A stretch of 64,000 nt of DNA from an uncultured Draconibacterium sp. (GCF_963677565.1 NZ_OY781981.1:2529001-2593000), one strand, 5' to 3'; counted from the first letter of the stretch, positions 7,600-16,973 are shown. Program-made: numbers and translations. The notes: generated by a model not told the origin, from the letters alone.

Positions 7600-9486
7600 T
7601 TATCCCAACTCGCTTAATTCAAGCCAGCGTAGCTCTTTTTCGTCGAGCAGTGTTTTAACTTTTTCCAGCTCAAGCGATTTTTCATAGAGTTGATCATGGG
7701 GGAGTTCTCCTGAATTCATAAGGTTTTCCAGTTCTTCTTTTTGAAGTTCCAGTTCTGGAATTTCGTTTTCCAATTGCTCGAATTCCCGTTTCTCGTTATA
7801 CGATAATTTCTTTTTCGTTTGTGCCGGAGCAGATTTTTCTGTAGCCCCTGCCTGTGCTTTCGTTTCGGCTTTTATTTTTGCTTCAACTCTGGCTTTTTGT
7901 TGTTGCTCCTCTTCAACCTTGTTTCTATAAACCGTATAATTTCCGGGGAAATCAGTGATCTTTCCTTCGCCTTCAAAAACAAAGAGGTGATCCACAATTT
8001 TATCCATAAAAAAGCGGTCGTGCGAAACAACCAATACACATCCGGCAAACGACTGCAGATATTCTTCCAGTATATTAAGCGTCATAATATCCAGGTCGTT
8101 GGTAGGCTCATCAAGAATGAGAAAATTGGGATTTTGCATTAAAACCGTACAGAGGTATAAGCGGCGCTGCTCGCCACCACTCAGCTTTTCAATGTAGTTG
8201 TATTGCGTTTCCGGCGGAAAAAGAAAATGTGTCAACATTTGCGTGGCACTCATTTTCGAGCCATCTTCAAAATGGATGAACTCGGCAATTTTCTGCACTG
8301 CCTCGATTACTTTTTCCTGCGGATCGAAATTGATTCCTTCCTGTCGGTAGTAACCAAATTTTATCGTCTGGCCAATGTCGATCGTTCCTGAATCAGGATT
8401 GAGCGAATGTGTCAATAGGTTCAGAAAAGTTGATTTTCCGGTACCGTTTTTACCCACAATTCCTACTTTCTCGAAACGTTGAAATTTATACGAAAAATCT
8501 TCGATCAACTTTACGCCGGGAAACGATTTGGAAACATGTTCCAGCTCCACAATCTTTTTACCCAATCGTGCCGATTTTACATTCATTTCTACCTTGTCTT
8601 CACGAATATTCTGCGAGGCTTTATCTTTCAGGTCCTGAAATGCATCGACACGGTATTTTGCTTTATGGCTTCTGGCTTTTGGCATCCGGCGCATCCATTC
8701 AATTTCGGTGCGCATCAGGTTTTTAGCCTTGGTAATGCTGGCCTGTTGCATGGCAATACGTTCATCGCGCTTTTCCAAGAAATACGAGTAGTTGCCCTGG
8801 TAGCGATAAATCTGGTTATCCTCCATTTCAATAATCTCGTTACAAACACGATCAAGGAAATAGCGGTCGTGGGTAACCATAAGCAATGTTGCTTTTGTCT
8901 TTCCCAGGTAGGCTTCCAGCCATTCAATCATTTCCAGATCGAGGTGGTTGGTCGGCTCGTCAAGAATCAGTAAATCGGGTTGGTTAATCAGCACTTTTGC
9001 CAGCGCCAGTCGTTTTTGCTGCCCACCGGAAAGTTCTGCAACTTTTTGCTCCAGGAAATTAATCTTGAGCTCTGTCAGGATCTGCTTAATTTCCACTTCA
9101 ATGGCCCAGGCATTCAGCTCGTCCATTTTTGCCGAAATAGCTGTAATCTCATCCTGTTTGTTGTGGGCTACCGCCAGTTCGAAAGCTTTTACTGTTTTTA
9201 TCTTTTCGTTGTCGCTTTCAAAAACCTCCTCAATAACCGTGTTGTTCGGATTTAAGTCAGGAATCTGCTCGAAATAGCCCATTTTAACGTCGTTGCTGAG
9301 GGTAATAATACCTTCGTCGGGCGATTCTTTACCGGCTAAAAGATCGAGCAGGGATGATTTTCCTGTTCCGTTTTTTGCAATCAAAGCAACTTTGGCTCCT
9401 TCAAAAACAGTGAAGGAAATATTTTCGAAAAGCATTAACTCTCCCCATCGTTTCGAGAGGTTTTCAGCTTGTAAAAATGGTTTCAT
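7600..9486 (-). CDS. ABC-F family ATPase (Uup/EttA type)
   Basis: The protein has 628 residues with two ABC domains in one chain and no membrane segments. Walker A motifs are GTGKSSLLDLL and GTGKSTFLNLL, signatures LSGGQQKRLALAKVL and LSGGEQRRLYLCTVL, and both Walker B regions read LLILDEPTNHLD or FLILDEPTNDLD. A P-site-tRNA-interaction linker lies between the domains. The C-terminus is a charged coiled coil (about 550-628), as in Uup. ABC-F proteins act on the ribosome; the exact subfamily cannot be settled by eye. The gene starts 3 bp after the serine-hydrolase stop and is probably co-transcribed with it. Confidence 0.93.
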   Translation of the reverse strand: MKPFLQAENLSKRWGELMLFENISFTVFEGAKVALIAKNGTGKSSLLDLLAGKESPDEGIITLSNDVKMGYFEQIPDLNPNNTVIEEVFESDNEKIKTVKAFELAVAHNKQDEITAISAKMDELNAWAIEVEIKQILTELKINFLEQKVAELSGGQQKRLALAKVLINQPDLLILDEPTNHLDLEMIEWLEAYLGKTKATLLMVTHDRYFLDRVCNEIIEMEDNQIYRYQGNYSYFLEKRDERIAMQQASITKAKNLMRTEIEWMRRMPKARSHKAKYRVDAFQDLKDKASQNIREDKVEMNVKSARLGKKIVELEHVSKSFPGVKLIEDFSYKFQRFEKVGIVGKNGTGKSTFLNLLTHSLNPDSGTIDIGQTIKFGYYRQEGINFDPQEKVIEAVQKIAEFIHFEDGSKMSATQMLTHFLFPPETQYNYIEKLSGGEQRRLYLCTVLMQNPNFLILDEPTNDLDIMTLNILEEYLQSFAGCVLVVSHDRFFMDKIVDHLFVFEGEGKITDFPGNYTVYRNKVEEEQQQKARVEAKIKAETKAQAGATEKSAPAQTKKKLSYNEKREFEQLENEIPELELQKEELENLMNSGELPHDQLYEKSLELEKVKTLLDEKELRWLELSELG

Positions 9487-9489
9487 GAT

Positions 9490-10755
9490 TTACGATTTGT
9501 TTTGCGAAGAATCGTCTTGTTGTTCTTCTTGTAAGGCCATGCTGTCTTTGTAGTCAAACAACATATTCAGGAAAGTAGGAATGTTCTCAGCCGTGGCGCT
9601 GTTGGGCGAATTGCTCAAAATTGCAATGCCAATATCTTCCTGGTCGCAAACGGCAATTTCAGCTTTGTAACCCAAAACATATCCACCGTGGTAGGCGATT
9701 TCACGACCTTTGTAATCAACAATTCGCCAGCCAATACCGTATCGTTTTGCTTTTACATCGCGGCCCCAGCTGCGGAAATAGGTGCGTTTTAGCGGCGAAT
9801 TTACCTGCGGCGTAAAAACCGTTTCGCGGGCTTTTGTATCGAAAAGCTCCGAGTCATCGTCGGTTAAAGTACACAGAAAATTACCCAGATCGGAAATACT
9901 GGCGTTAACACCGGCTGCCGGAGCAGTGGAGTAATAACGGTCGTTCAAACGCATTGGGCTGTAATGATTGTGCCCGCGATTGTAATGCGGATAGGCTTTG
10001 TTATTGTTGTTTTTAAAATCTTCGAAATTTACCGATGCATCGGCCATTCCAAACGGCTGAAACAGTTTCTCCTTCATCACCGACTCAAAAGTTTGCTGCG
10101 TTTTTGCACACGTAATCGGATCGTAAATGCTGTACACTACGTTTTGGTAGGCATATAGTTCTCCTGGAGCAGCAGTCAGGTCCACCTGATCTAGTCGTTC
10201 AATTATCTTTTCCAGCGGCACTTTGTCTTCAACCATCAGGTCGTATGCGTGTGGAATTAATCCGGAAGTGTGACTCAGTAAATGCCGAACGGTAAGTTGG
10301 TTGGTGTATTCTTCGTTTTTAAGTTTGAAGTTGGGTAGATAGTCAACGATTTTATCATCAAGTTTTACAATATTTTCTTCATCGAGAATTCCTGCTAAAA
10401 CGCCGGTAACTGATTTTGAAACTGAGGCCAGGCGAAAAACAGTATTTTCGTTCACCGGATTTTTTTCTCCGGCTTTTCGAACGCCATAACATTTTACAAG
10501 TGCAATTTTTCCTTTGTAAGTTATTACAGCCGCTGCTCCAACAGTTCCCGATTCTTTTAAATTTAGTTCCAGTAAACTATCAAAACGTGTAACTGTATTC
10601 TCTATTTCAACAACAGGATTATATTCGGGTTCGACGATTACTTCCTCAGGTATTGCCTGTTCTTTAGCCTTATCAGTGCCAACAAACGATTGTAATTTGA
10701 AAGCCAGAATTGCTAAACCAACAACCACAATTACTACGTAAATTCTTCTCTTCAA
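9490..10755 (-). CDS. serine hydrolase, class C beta-lactamase / D-Ala-D-Ala peptidase fold
   Basis: The protein has 421 residues with an N-terminal signal anchor (about 5-22). The active-site set of family S12 is present: SxxK in SVSKS, YxN-type YQN, and the HGG triad. Likely substrates are cell-wall peptides, esters or amides; nothing indicates true antibiotic resistance. The start is a TTG at 10755, supported by a perfect AGGAGG seven bases upstream, unusual in this window where ribosome-binding sites are mostly weak. The downstream ABC-F gene follows at once. Confidence 0.88.
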   Translation of the reverse strand: MKRRIYVVIVVVGLAILAFKLQSFVGTDKAKEQAIPEEVIVEPEYNPVVEIENTVTRFDSLLELNLKESGTVGAAAVITYKGKIALVKCYGVRKAGEKNPVNENTVFRLASVSKSVTGVLAGILDEENIVKLDDKIVDYLPNFKLKNEEYTNQLTVRHLLSHTSGLIPHAYDLMVEDKVPLEKIIERLDQVDLTAAPGELYAYQNVVYSIYDPITCAKTQQTFESVMKEKLFQPFGMADASVNFEDFKNNNNKAYPHYNRGHNHYSPMRLNDRYYSTAPAAGVNASISDLGNFLCTLTDDDSELFDTKARETVFTPQVNSPLKRTYFRSWGRDVKAKRYGIGWRIVDYKGREIAYHGGYVLGYKAEIAVCDQEDIGIAILSNSPNSATAENIPTFLNMLFDYKDSMALQEEQQDDSSQNKS

Positions 10756-10875
10756 AACGATTCCTCCTTCACAATTTCAAACAAAAATAAAATTTATCTG
10801 CTTGATTTTTAGGTGAAGCAGCAATTTATAGAAAATTTTTATTCACGATTTCATATTAATAACCCGGGAAAGGAA

Positions 10876-10900
10876 AAAAGCCGGTGGGAGCCGGCTTTTT
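10876..10900. terminator. bidirectional hairpin with T tracts between divergent genes
   Basis: AAAAGCCGG / CCGGCTTTT form a 9-bp stem with a 6-nt loop, with T runs on both strands. It lies between two divergent genes, where no terminator is expected. Confidence 0.6.
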
Positions 10901-11024
10901 ATTTTGCTGTTTAATTATTACTTAAAACCATTTCATGTTATAGGAGAGAAATGATGCTTAAGCATTTGTAATATATGACTGTGTTTTATCGATTCTGTTA
11001 CACCTTTTGAGAAAAAAAATCGAT

Positions 11025-11032
11025 TATTTTTG
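11025..11032 (+). promoter_or_regulatory. -7 element of the nth promoter
   Basis: TATTTTTG matches TAnnTTTG, 15 bp before the ATG at 11047. A TTTTG 15 bp upstream may be the -33 element. Confidence 0.45.
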
Positions 11033-11046
11033 AAAAAAATTGAGAA

Positions 11047-11691
11047 ATGAGAAAGAAAGAACTCTTTGCATATATCATAGATTATTTTGAAAAAACGATG
11101 CCAATTGCTGAAACAGAGCTCGATTACGGGAATCCGTTTGAGTTGATTGTTGCTGTAATATTATCGGCTCAATGTACCGATAAAAGAGTAAATCAAATTA
11201 CTCCGGAATTGCTGAAACGTTTCCCTACACCATACAAAATGGCCGAAGTTGAACCGGGCGAAGTTTTTGATTACATTAGAAGTTGCTCTTATCCGAATAA
11301 CAAAGCCAAACACCTGGTTGGAATGGCACAAAAACTTATCGAATTATTTGATGGAGAAGTTCCGAGTGATGTTGATGACCTGCAAAAACTTCCGGGCGTC
11401 GGAAGAAAAACCGCCAATGTTATAGCTTCGGTGGTTTACAATAAACCGGCACTTGCTGTTGATACACACGTTTTCAGGGTGGCTGCTCGTATCGGTTTAA
11501 GCACAAATGCCAAAACACCATTGGCAACCGAGCAGCAGTTAATGAAATACATTCCTGAAGAATTGGTGCCAAAAGCACATCATTGGCTCATATTGCACGG
11601 ACGCTACACCTGCGTGGCACGTAAACCAAAATGTGAAAAATGTGGTTTAACCGAGGTGTGTAAGTTTTATATAAAGCAAGTGAAGAAGTAA
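11047..11691 (+). CDS. nth: endonuclease III (DNA glycosylase/AP lyase)
   Basis: The protein has 214 residues. The helix-hairpin-helix LPGVGRKTANV carries the catalytic Lys, and the downstream Asp of the GPD region lies in AVDTHVFRVA. The [4Fe-4S] loop near the C-terminus has the exact C-x6-C-x2-C-x5-C spacing. It removes oxidised pyrimidines and nicks at abasic sites in base-excision repair. It is a single-gene unit. Confidence 0.97.
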   Translation: MRKKELFAYIIDYFEKTMPIAETELDYGNPFELIVAVILSAQCTDKRVNQITPELLKRFPTPYKMAEVEPGEVFDYIRSCSYPNNKAKHLVGMAQKLIELFDGEVPSDVDDLQKLPGVGRKTANVIASVVYNKPALAVDTHVFRVAARIGLSTNAKTPLATEQQLMKYIPEELVPKAHHWLILHGRYTCVARKPKCEKCGLTEVCKFYIKQVKK

Positions 11692-11738
11692 TTTCTACTT
11701 ATTCGATTCATGAATGTTAGTAAGAGTCATAATTAGTA

Positions 11739-11832
11739 CGTCACCCTGTCCGTCAGTTGACGGATTCAGGGTCTTCGTTTTAAGTTGTTGAAATTTACGA
11801 ATTAAAGATGCTGAAACGAGTTCAGCATGACG
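11739..11832. repeat. composite intergenic palindrome
   Basis: Outer CGTCA/TGACG ends enclose two hairpins: ACCCTG/CAGGGT around the near-palindrome TCCGTCAGTTGACGGA (11749-11764), and ATGCTGAA/TTCAGCAT. The TCCGTCAGCTGACGGA core recurs at 31192-31207. Confidence 0.6.
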
Positions 11833-11871
11833 TAGTAAAAATGATTATGATACAATACGGCTATTCAATTT

Positions 11872-13305
11872 CTATTCTAAAGTTTTTGCCGTTTCCTGAA
11901 TTATTTTCCAGGCATTTTTTACATGTTTTTCTTCGATGTGTGTTTGCCCGATATTCATGCGCAACACAATTTGCCCGTTTAATTTTGTGTGAGTAAAAAA
12001 GATTTTGCCTGCTTCGTTGATGGTATTCATAAGTTTCAGGTTGAAAGCATCGTCTGATTTATGGCGGAAACATACCAGGTTCATTGTTGTCGGAACTACC
12101 ACTTCAAAGTTTCCGGAATCCTTTACCCAGTTTTCAAACTGTTTCGCTAGTCGAACGTGTTCCCGAATCAGCTGCTGAAGTCCTTCAACGCCATAATGGC
12201 GAATTACAAACCAAAGTTTTAGTGCCCTGAAACGTCGCCCCAGTTGAATATGCCAGTCGCGGTAATCAAAAACTTCGCCCGATTCGGTGGCTTTGTTTCG
12301 TAAATATTCTGGCAGAATAGAGAAAGTATTGATCAGTTCAGAACGGTTAGCTACCCAAAATACATTACAGTCAAAATTGGTAAACATCCATTTGTGTGGA
12401 TTAAAACTGTAACTGTCGGCTAATTCAACGCCATCGGCTAAATGTCTGAATTCCGGGCAAAGCATTGCTGTTCCCAGCGAAGCTGCATCGATATGAAACC
12501 AACATTTTTCCTGTTTGCAGATCTTTCCGATTTCGGGAATTGGATCGATAGCCGTTGATGAGGTGGTGCCAATGGTTCCACAAACAAAAAATGGAATGAG
12601 TCCGTTGGCGCGGTCTTCTTTTATTTGTTGTTCGAGCAGGTCAGTCCGCATAGAACAGTTTTCATCTACGTCGATCAATCGCAAATTGGCTCGCCCAATA
12701 CCGGCAATTTTAATTCCTTTTTCTACTGATGAGTGCGTTTGCGACGAAACATAAGCCACCAACTTTTTATCCAGTCCGTCTTCGTTGGTTATAAATCCGG
12801 TAACTCGTTCCCGTGCTGCAATAATCGCTGTTAATGCGGCAGTTGATGCGGTATCCTGAATAACACCGCCCCCCGATGATGTTGACCGGAATTGTTCGGG
12901 CATATTCATCATTTCTGCCAGCCAATCGATTACACGGGTTTCAACTTCGGTAGCAGCCGGACTGGTTGCCCACAACATTCCCTGCACGCCAAGTCCTGAC
13001 GATACCAGATCGCCTAAAATTGAAGGGAAAGAAGTGTTGGCATTAAAATAAGCAAAGAAGTTGGGCGACTGCCAGTGTGTAATTCCCGGCATAATTTTTT
13101 CATCCAGATCTGTAATCATTTCGTCGATACTTTCGCCGTGCTGCGGCGCTGCATCCGGTAATGAGTTGATAATATCGCCGGGTTTTACCTGCGAAAGAAC
13201 CGGATAATCCTCGATCTGTTCGTAATAATCAGCAATCCAGTCAATTATTTTTTTTCCTTCTTCCCGGAACTGTTCCGGACTCATATGAATGTTTTTCTTT
13301 TCCAA
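11872..13305 (-). CDS. PLP-dependent group II decarboxylase (aromatic-amino-acid type)
   Basis: The protein has 477 residues. The PLP lysine is in SFNPHKWMF (about residue 303), the cofactor-binding DAAS is upstream (HIDAAS), and the N-terminal HWQSPNFFAYF and SPAATEVETRVIDWL blocks match aromatic-L-amino-acid and tyrosine decarboxylases. The reaction would release CO2 from an L-amino acid such as Tyr, Trp or Phe; the substrate cannot be fixed from sequence. It is not adjacent to an amine or amino-acid antiporter, so an acid-resistance role is not indicated. Acylphosphatase lies just upstream on the same strand. Confidence 0.9.
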   Translation of the reverse strand: MEKKNIHMSPEQFREEGKKIIDWIADYYEQIEDYPVLSQVKPGDIINSLPDAAPQHGESIDEMITDLDEKIMPGITHWQSPNFFAYFNANTSFPSILGDLVSSGLGVQGMLWATSPAATEVETRVIDWLAEMMNMPEQFRSTSSGGGVIQDTASTAALTAIIAARERVTGFITNEDGLDKKLVAYVSSQTHSSVEKGIKIAGIGRANLRLIDVDENCSMRTDLLEQQIKEDRANGLIPFFVCGTIGTTSSTAIDPIPEIGKICKQEKCWFHIDAASLGTAMLCPEFRHLADGVELADSYSFNPHKWMFTNFDCNVFWVANRSELINTFSILPEYLRNKATESGEVFDYRDWHIQLGRRFRALKLWFVIRHYGVEGLQQLIREHVRLAKQFENWVKDSGNFEVVVPTTMNLVCFRHKSDDAFNLKLMNTINEAGKIFFTHTKLNGQIVLRMNIGQTHIEEKHVKNAWKIIQETAKTLE

Positions 13306-13358
13306 TTTTGTGTGGTTTAGATTTTTAGAATTGAGTTCTGTAAAAATAAGAGTGAATA

Positions 13359-13631
13359 TTAATACCTGACTTCAAAGTCGGTATACGATTCAATAAGTTG
13401 AAGTTCGGCTTTATGAACGCTTTTAACAAGGGAAAGGGGAGGGCCGACCCAAAGATAGTCAACAAGAGTTTTTACGGCTGGTTCAGCACCTTGTGCCATA
13501 ACCAGCACACCACCATCAACGGTATTTCGCACCCAGCCGTTAACATTCAGTAATTTGGCCTGCTGTTGCACGTAGTAGCGAAAACCTACTCCCTGAACTC
13601 TTCCGGTAACTCTTATTTCGTACTGAACCAT
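13359..13631 (-). CDS. acyP: acylphosphatase
   Basis: The 90-residue protein has the family pattern: the phosphate-binding loop GRVQGVGFRYY with its catalytic Arg, and the catalytic Asn in VNGWVRN. It hydrolyses carboxyl-phosphate bonds such as acetyl-phosphate or 1,3-bisphosphoglycerate in the cytosol. Length is typical. Confidence 0.95.
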   Translation of the reverse strand: MVQYEIRVTGRVQGVGFRYYVQQQAKLLNVNGWVRNTVDGGVLVMAQGAEPAVKTLVDYLWVGPPLSLVKSVHKAELQLIESYTDFEVRY

Positions 13632-13673
13632 ATTTTTACATTCAAGCGAACGTAAAAGTAATAAAATTGATGT

Positions 13674-14591
13674 TTACGCCTGTACCAAATAGTCGGTCAA
13701 TTCTTTTTTGGATGTTTTATATTTGGTGGTTAAGGTAGAATCGGTTGATTCAAGTTGATCTACAACTTGGGAAACCTGGTTTAAAACATCTACACATCCA
13801 TCGTATGAGCGGTTAATTTTGCTTTGTACAACCCAATCCATAATCAGGTTATCAAAAAAGTAATCGGCAAATGTTGTTAGTCCGTCCAATTGTAAATTCA
13901 TACTTTCAACCTGGTTAATCTGCACATCGCTTAGTTCGCGGTTAAATTTTTGCAGCCAGTATTGTACATCATGTATAAGGGATTTTGCTTCGTCCATTTT
14001 CGAATGTTTCACGGCTGTAGCCAGTAATCCTCCGCCAACCATATCGAATGCTCCCCAGTTTTGCGCCTTTCGCAATGATCCTAAAGCCAGTTGCAATCCT
14101 TTTATAGCCATTTTCCCTGCTTCAATCGCTTCTTTTACTTCTTTCTTTTGCGAATAGTATTGGCCAAGTTGTTCTTCATATTTCTGAAGTGTCCCATCAT
14201 TTGCGGCTTTCAAGTGCTGCTCTTTTTCCGATAAAAGCGCTTTGTAATCTTTTTCAGGATTTCCGCATTGCTGTAGTTCGCGAGTTAAACTATCAAGCTC
14301 TTGTTTCAGGTTGTCAATCTGTTTTTGGCAATTCTCAAATTTTAGTTTGGCTGCCAGAAACTCCTGCCGCTCTTTATCAAGCTTTTTTTCTTTGGTTCCC
14401 AGCAGTTCATAAAAAAGGTTTGTTAATCCTCCTTCTTCCAGTCGCTTAACATCTTCATATTCTTTTTGTAGTTCCTTTTTTAGCCGAACTAATTTATCCT
14501 GTTCTTGTGTGAGTTCGTTTTGAGTACGGTGTAAAAGTTTTTCGATGCGGCTTTTTTCTTCCGCACGTTCTTTTAGTTGAATGAGGTTCAT
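13674..14591 (-). CDS. long coiled-coil protein of unknown function
   Basis: The 305-residue protein has no signal peptide or membrane segment. Residues about 5-165 are a nearly continuous charged coiled coil rich in Lys, Glu, Gln and Leu. The C-terminal half (about 170-305) is a helical region containing AFDMVGGGLLATAVKHSKMDEAK. I do not recognise the family. It may be co-transcribed with acyP downstream. Confidence 0.7.
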   Translation of the reverse strand: MNLIQLKERAEEKSRIEKLLHRTQNELTQEQDKLVRLKKELQKEYEDVKRLEEGGLTNLFYELLGTKEKKLDKERQEFLAAKLKFENCQKQIDNLKQELDSLTRELQQCGNPEKDYKALLSEKEQHLKAANDGTLQKYEEQLGQYYSQKKEVKEAIEAGKMAIKGLQLALGSLRKAQNWGAFDMVGGGLLATAVKHSKMDEAKSLIHDVQYWLQKFNRELSDVQINQVESMNLQLDGLTTFADYFFDNLIMDWVVQSKINRSYDGCVDVLNQVSQVVDQLESTDSTLTTKYKTSKKELTDYLVQA

Positions 14592-14637
14592 ATTGAAATT
14601 ATTGTTTTTGTAAAATAGATAAAGATTTTTCTCTGAA

Positions 14638-14994
14638 TTAACTTTTAAAAGCCTCTACATTCTCGGGTTGTACCAGTGCCCAGATTGAATAAATACCAAT
14701 GCCCGTTCCGATGGGGAAACTAAACAAATTCAATACCGAAATTATTAGGGTGAGAATTCGTGCCCACTCTTTACGTTTGAATAATCCGATTCCGGCAAGT
14801 ATGCCCGGCAAGCTCACAATAAACGCAACAATCATAATTACGTTGGCGATGATTGAAAGTACAAATTCGGCTTCGTGATCATCGGCAAAATTACCGATAA
14901 CATGAAACAGAATAAAAATGGTTGTAGCAATAATGAGCCCCAAAATGCTGTAGATAATTTGTAGCGTAGCAACTACATTAATGTGTTTTTCCAT
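14638..14994 (-). CDS. small integral membrane protein
   Basis: The 118-residue protein has three to four hydrophobic segments (about 10-32, 45-72, 82-105). A KRKEWAR turn between the last segments and the final ALVQPENVEAF are reminiscent of small DUF-type membrane proteins common in Bacteroidota. No catalytic residues are visible. The role is unknown. Confidence 0.7.
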   Translation of the reverse strand: MEKHINVVATLQIIYSILGLIIATTIFILFHVIGNFADDHEAEFVLSIIANVIMIVAFIVSLPGILAGIGLFKRKEWARILTLIISVLNLFSFPIGTGIGIYSIWALVQPENVEAFKS

Positions 14995-15154
14995 GATTTG
15001 TTGTTTTTTGTTTTCATGAATTTACGAAATAGACGAGTGAATTGGAGAAACTTTTAGATGAATAGCAACAATTTGCCGTTAAATTAGTTATTTAGATAGG
15101 GTTAGTTATATAGAAAACTGTAATTTTGCAGCGGAAATTTTGAAAAATTAGGAT

Positions 15155-15403
15155 ATGGAAATTTTGAAAGTTGTTTTATTAGCAGTGGCCTTGCTGGGAG
15201 TTGGAATGTTGGGGATGGCAGTAAGGATTGTGTTTCTGAAAGGCGGAAAATTTCCGAATACACATGTTGGCGGAAACTCGCATTTAAAGAAAAACGGTGT
15301 TTACTGTGCAACTACACAAGATAAATTGGCACAGCGCGACGCCCGAAAAGAACTGCAATTCAAAAAATTGAATTTAATAACAGATACGGAAGCCGGTAAA
15401 TAA
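15155..15403 (+). CDS. small membrane-anchored protein convergent with apbE
   Basis: The 82-residue protein has one N-terminal transmembrane helix (about 3-27) and a basic soluble tail with the motif FPNTHVGGNSHLKKNGVYCATTQD. Its size, topology and position beside apbE recall NqrM, the Na+-NQR maturation factor, but it has only one Cys in the tail rather than the NqrM cysteine cluster. It is more safely called a conserved Bacteroidota protein of unknown function. Its stop codon is inside the shared terminator hairpin. Confidence 0.65.
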   Translation: MEILKVVLLAVALLGVGMLGMAVRIVFLKGGKFPNTHVGGNSHLKKNGVYCATTQDKLAQRDARKELQFKKLNLITDTEAGK

Positions 15404-15415
15404 CCGGCTTTTTAT
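15391..15415. terminator. bidirectional terminator shared by convergent genes
   Basis: AGCCGGT/ACCGGCT stem with a 5-nt loop and a T run on the plus strand. It overlaps the last codons of the 82-residue gene and abuts the apbE stop. Confidence 0.7.
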
Positions 15416-16407
15416 TTCCTGAGCATTTCTTCAAAACCTTCCGACATATAAACCTGGTTTTCACCATTTTCGTCGGCATAGATAAAGTAAATCTCCATAC
15501 CCGGCACCATTCGTGCAATTTCAATACCCGCATCTTTACCCAATACCATAAATGCAGTGGCAAATGCATCGGCGGTCATACAATCGTTGGCTACAACCGA
15601 AGCGCTTAATAAGCTGTGTTGTACCGGGTATCCGGAAATAGGATCGATAGTGTGCGCATATTTTTTACCGTCTTCTTCGTAAAAGTTCAGGTAATTTCCC
15701 GATGTGGCCATAGCGCGGTTATTCAGCATTAATGCAGCACTTAACTCGTTCTCAAAAGGATTCTCGATGGGCTCGCGAATGCCGATTGTCCATACTTTCG
15801 CTTTGTCGTTTACGCCTTTTGCCACAACTTCGCCGCCAATATCAACCATGTAATTCAAACAACCTTTCTTTTGCAGAAATTCGCCGATCAGGTCGCAGGT
15901 GTAACCTTTGGCAATGGCACTCATATTAATTGTCATGTGTGGATTTTCTTTTATGATCCGGCCATTTTCGAAGCGGATTTTTTCATAGCCACATATTTGC
16001 TTCAACGAATCAACTTTTTCATCGGTCATTTTTTGGCGATCTTCAGGACCAAACCCCCACGCACTAATTAGCGGACCGGCAGTAATATCAAAAGCTCCAT
16101 TGGTAATTTTTGCAATTTCCTCTGCCTTTAAGAAGCAGGTTGTAAATTCCTGTTCAAGTTCAACCGGAGAATTGTTGTTTACTTTGGTAATTGTTGACTG
16201 CTTGTCGTAATGCGAAAAAATGCGCGACAGGCGTTGTAACTCTTCATCAATGGCTGGCTGCAGATCTTCTCCCTTTGGGCTTTCATATTTTATGCTGTAG
16301 TAAGTACCGTAAATGGTTCCGTTATTGGCAATGTATTTTGATGTGCTGGTAGTGCAGGCTTGAAAAATAAGGATCAATCCTAAAAGGAGAAGAATTCGCT
16401 GATTCAT
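15412..16407 (-). CDS. apbE: FAD:protein FMN transferase, lipoprotein
   Basis: The 331-residue protein has a lipoprotein signal with lipobox FQACTTS. The ApbE family blocks are present: FDITAGPL, NMSAIAKGYTCDLIGEFL, the VDIGGEVVAKG segment and the metal-binding DCMTADAFATAFMVLG region near the C-terminus. It attaches FMN covalently to Thr or Ser of exported flavoproteins such as NqrB/NqrC or RnfG; no Nqr or Rnf genes are in this window. Confidence 0.95.
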   Translation of the reverse strand: MNQRILLLLGLILIFQACTTSTSKYIANNGTIYGTYYSIKYESPKGEDLQPAIDEELQRLSRIFSHYDKQSTITKVNNNSPVELEQEFTTCFLKAEEIAKITNGAFDITAGPLISAWGFGPEDRQKMTDEKVDSLKQICGYEKIRFENGRIIKENPHMTINMSAIAKGYTCDLIGEFLQKKGCLNYMVDIGGEVVAKGVNDKAKVWTIGIREPIENPFENELSAALMLNNRAMATSGNYLNFYEEDGKKYAHTIDPISGYPVQHSLLSASVVANDCMTADAFATAFMVLGKDAGIEIARMVPGMEIYFIYADENGENQVYMSEGFEEMLRK

Positions 16408-16506
16408 TTGTATGTAGTTGAATTTGCTGCGAATTTAGGAAATTTATGTGCAAGGGGCGGTGTTACGGAATGGAAATACGAAAGAAGTTTTTATAGAACG
16501 ACCGGA

Positions 16507-16950
16507 TTATTGTTCAGTCATGGAATCGATTAGACGGTTGAGTTTTTCTCGCAGATCGATTAATTCTTCAACTGAGATTATGTCGGTGTCGAGTTGAGCA
16601 ACAAGCTTTTCCGGTATTTCTGCTGCCCGAGTGCGCAACTGGTGTCCTTTGTCAGTCAGACTAACTGTTACTTTTCGTTCATCTTCATTTGATCGGGTTC
16701 GTTTTACAATTCCCTGAATTTCCATTCTTTTTAAAAGCGGAGTGATTGTATTGGTATTCAGGATCAGCTTTTTGGCAATTGTATTCACCGGCATGGAATC
16801 ATGTTCCCAAAGCACCATTAAAACCAGGTATTGCGGGTAAGTAATTCCCAGCTCGTCGAGCATTGGCTGATAGGTACGTGTTATCAGGCGCGACGCCGCA
16901 TAAATAGGGAAACATAGCTGGTTGCTGAGTTTTAACTGTTCGAATTCCAT
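16507..16950 (-). CDS. MarR-family regulator, OhrR type (thiol peroxide sensor)
   Basis: The 147-residue protein starts MEFEQLKLSNQLCFPIYAASR. The Cys in LCF is at the position of the redox-sensing Cys15 of OhrR, and YQPMLDELGITYPQYLVLMVLWE is a close match to the OhrR dimerisation and Tyr-containing helix. A winged helix with the TNTITPLLKRM recognition helix follows. I chose the ATG at 16950: the longer reading begins at a TTG that lies in the -7 element. OhrR proteins repress peroxide-defence genes until oxidised. Two glutathione peroxidases lie upstream, separated by a strong terminator. Confidence 0.85.
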   Translation of the reverse strand: MEFEQLKLSNQLCFPIYAASRLITRTYQPMLDELGITYPQYLVLMVLWEHDSMPVNTIAKKLILNTNTITPLLKRMEIQGIVKRTRSNEDERKVTVSLTDKGHQLRTRAAEIPEKLVAQLDTDIISVEELIDLREKLNRLIDSMTEQ

Positions 16951-16965
16951 GTGAATTATTTTCTG

Positions 16966-16973
16966 CAAAGATA
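16966..16973 (-). promoter_or_regulatory. -7 element of the ohrR-type gene
   Basis: TATCTTTG on the minus strand matches TAnnTTTG and lies 15 bp before the ATG at 16950. Confidence 0.45.

Noticed and set aside
9490..10755. A class C beta-lactamase conferring resistance
   Set aside because: Only the general S12 motifs are present; many such proteins are peptidases or esterases.
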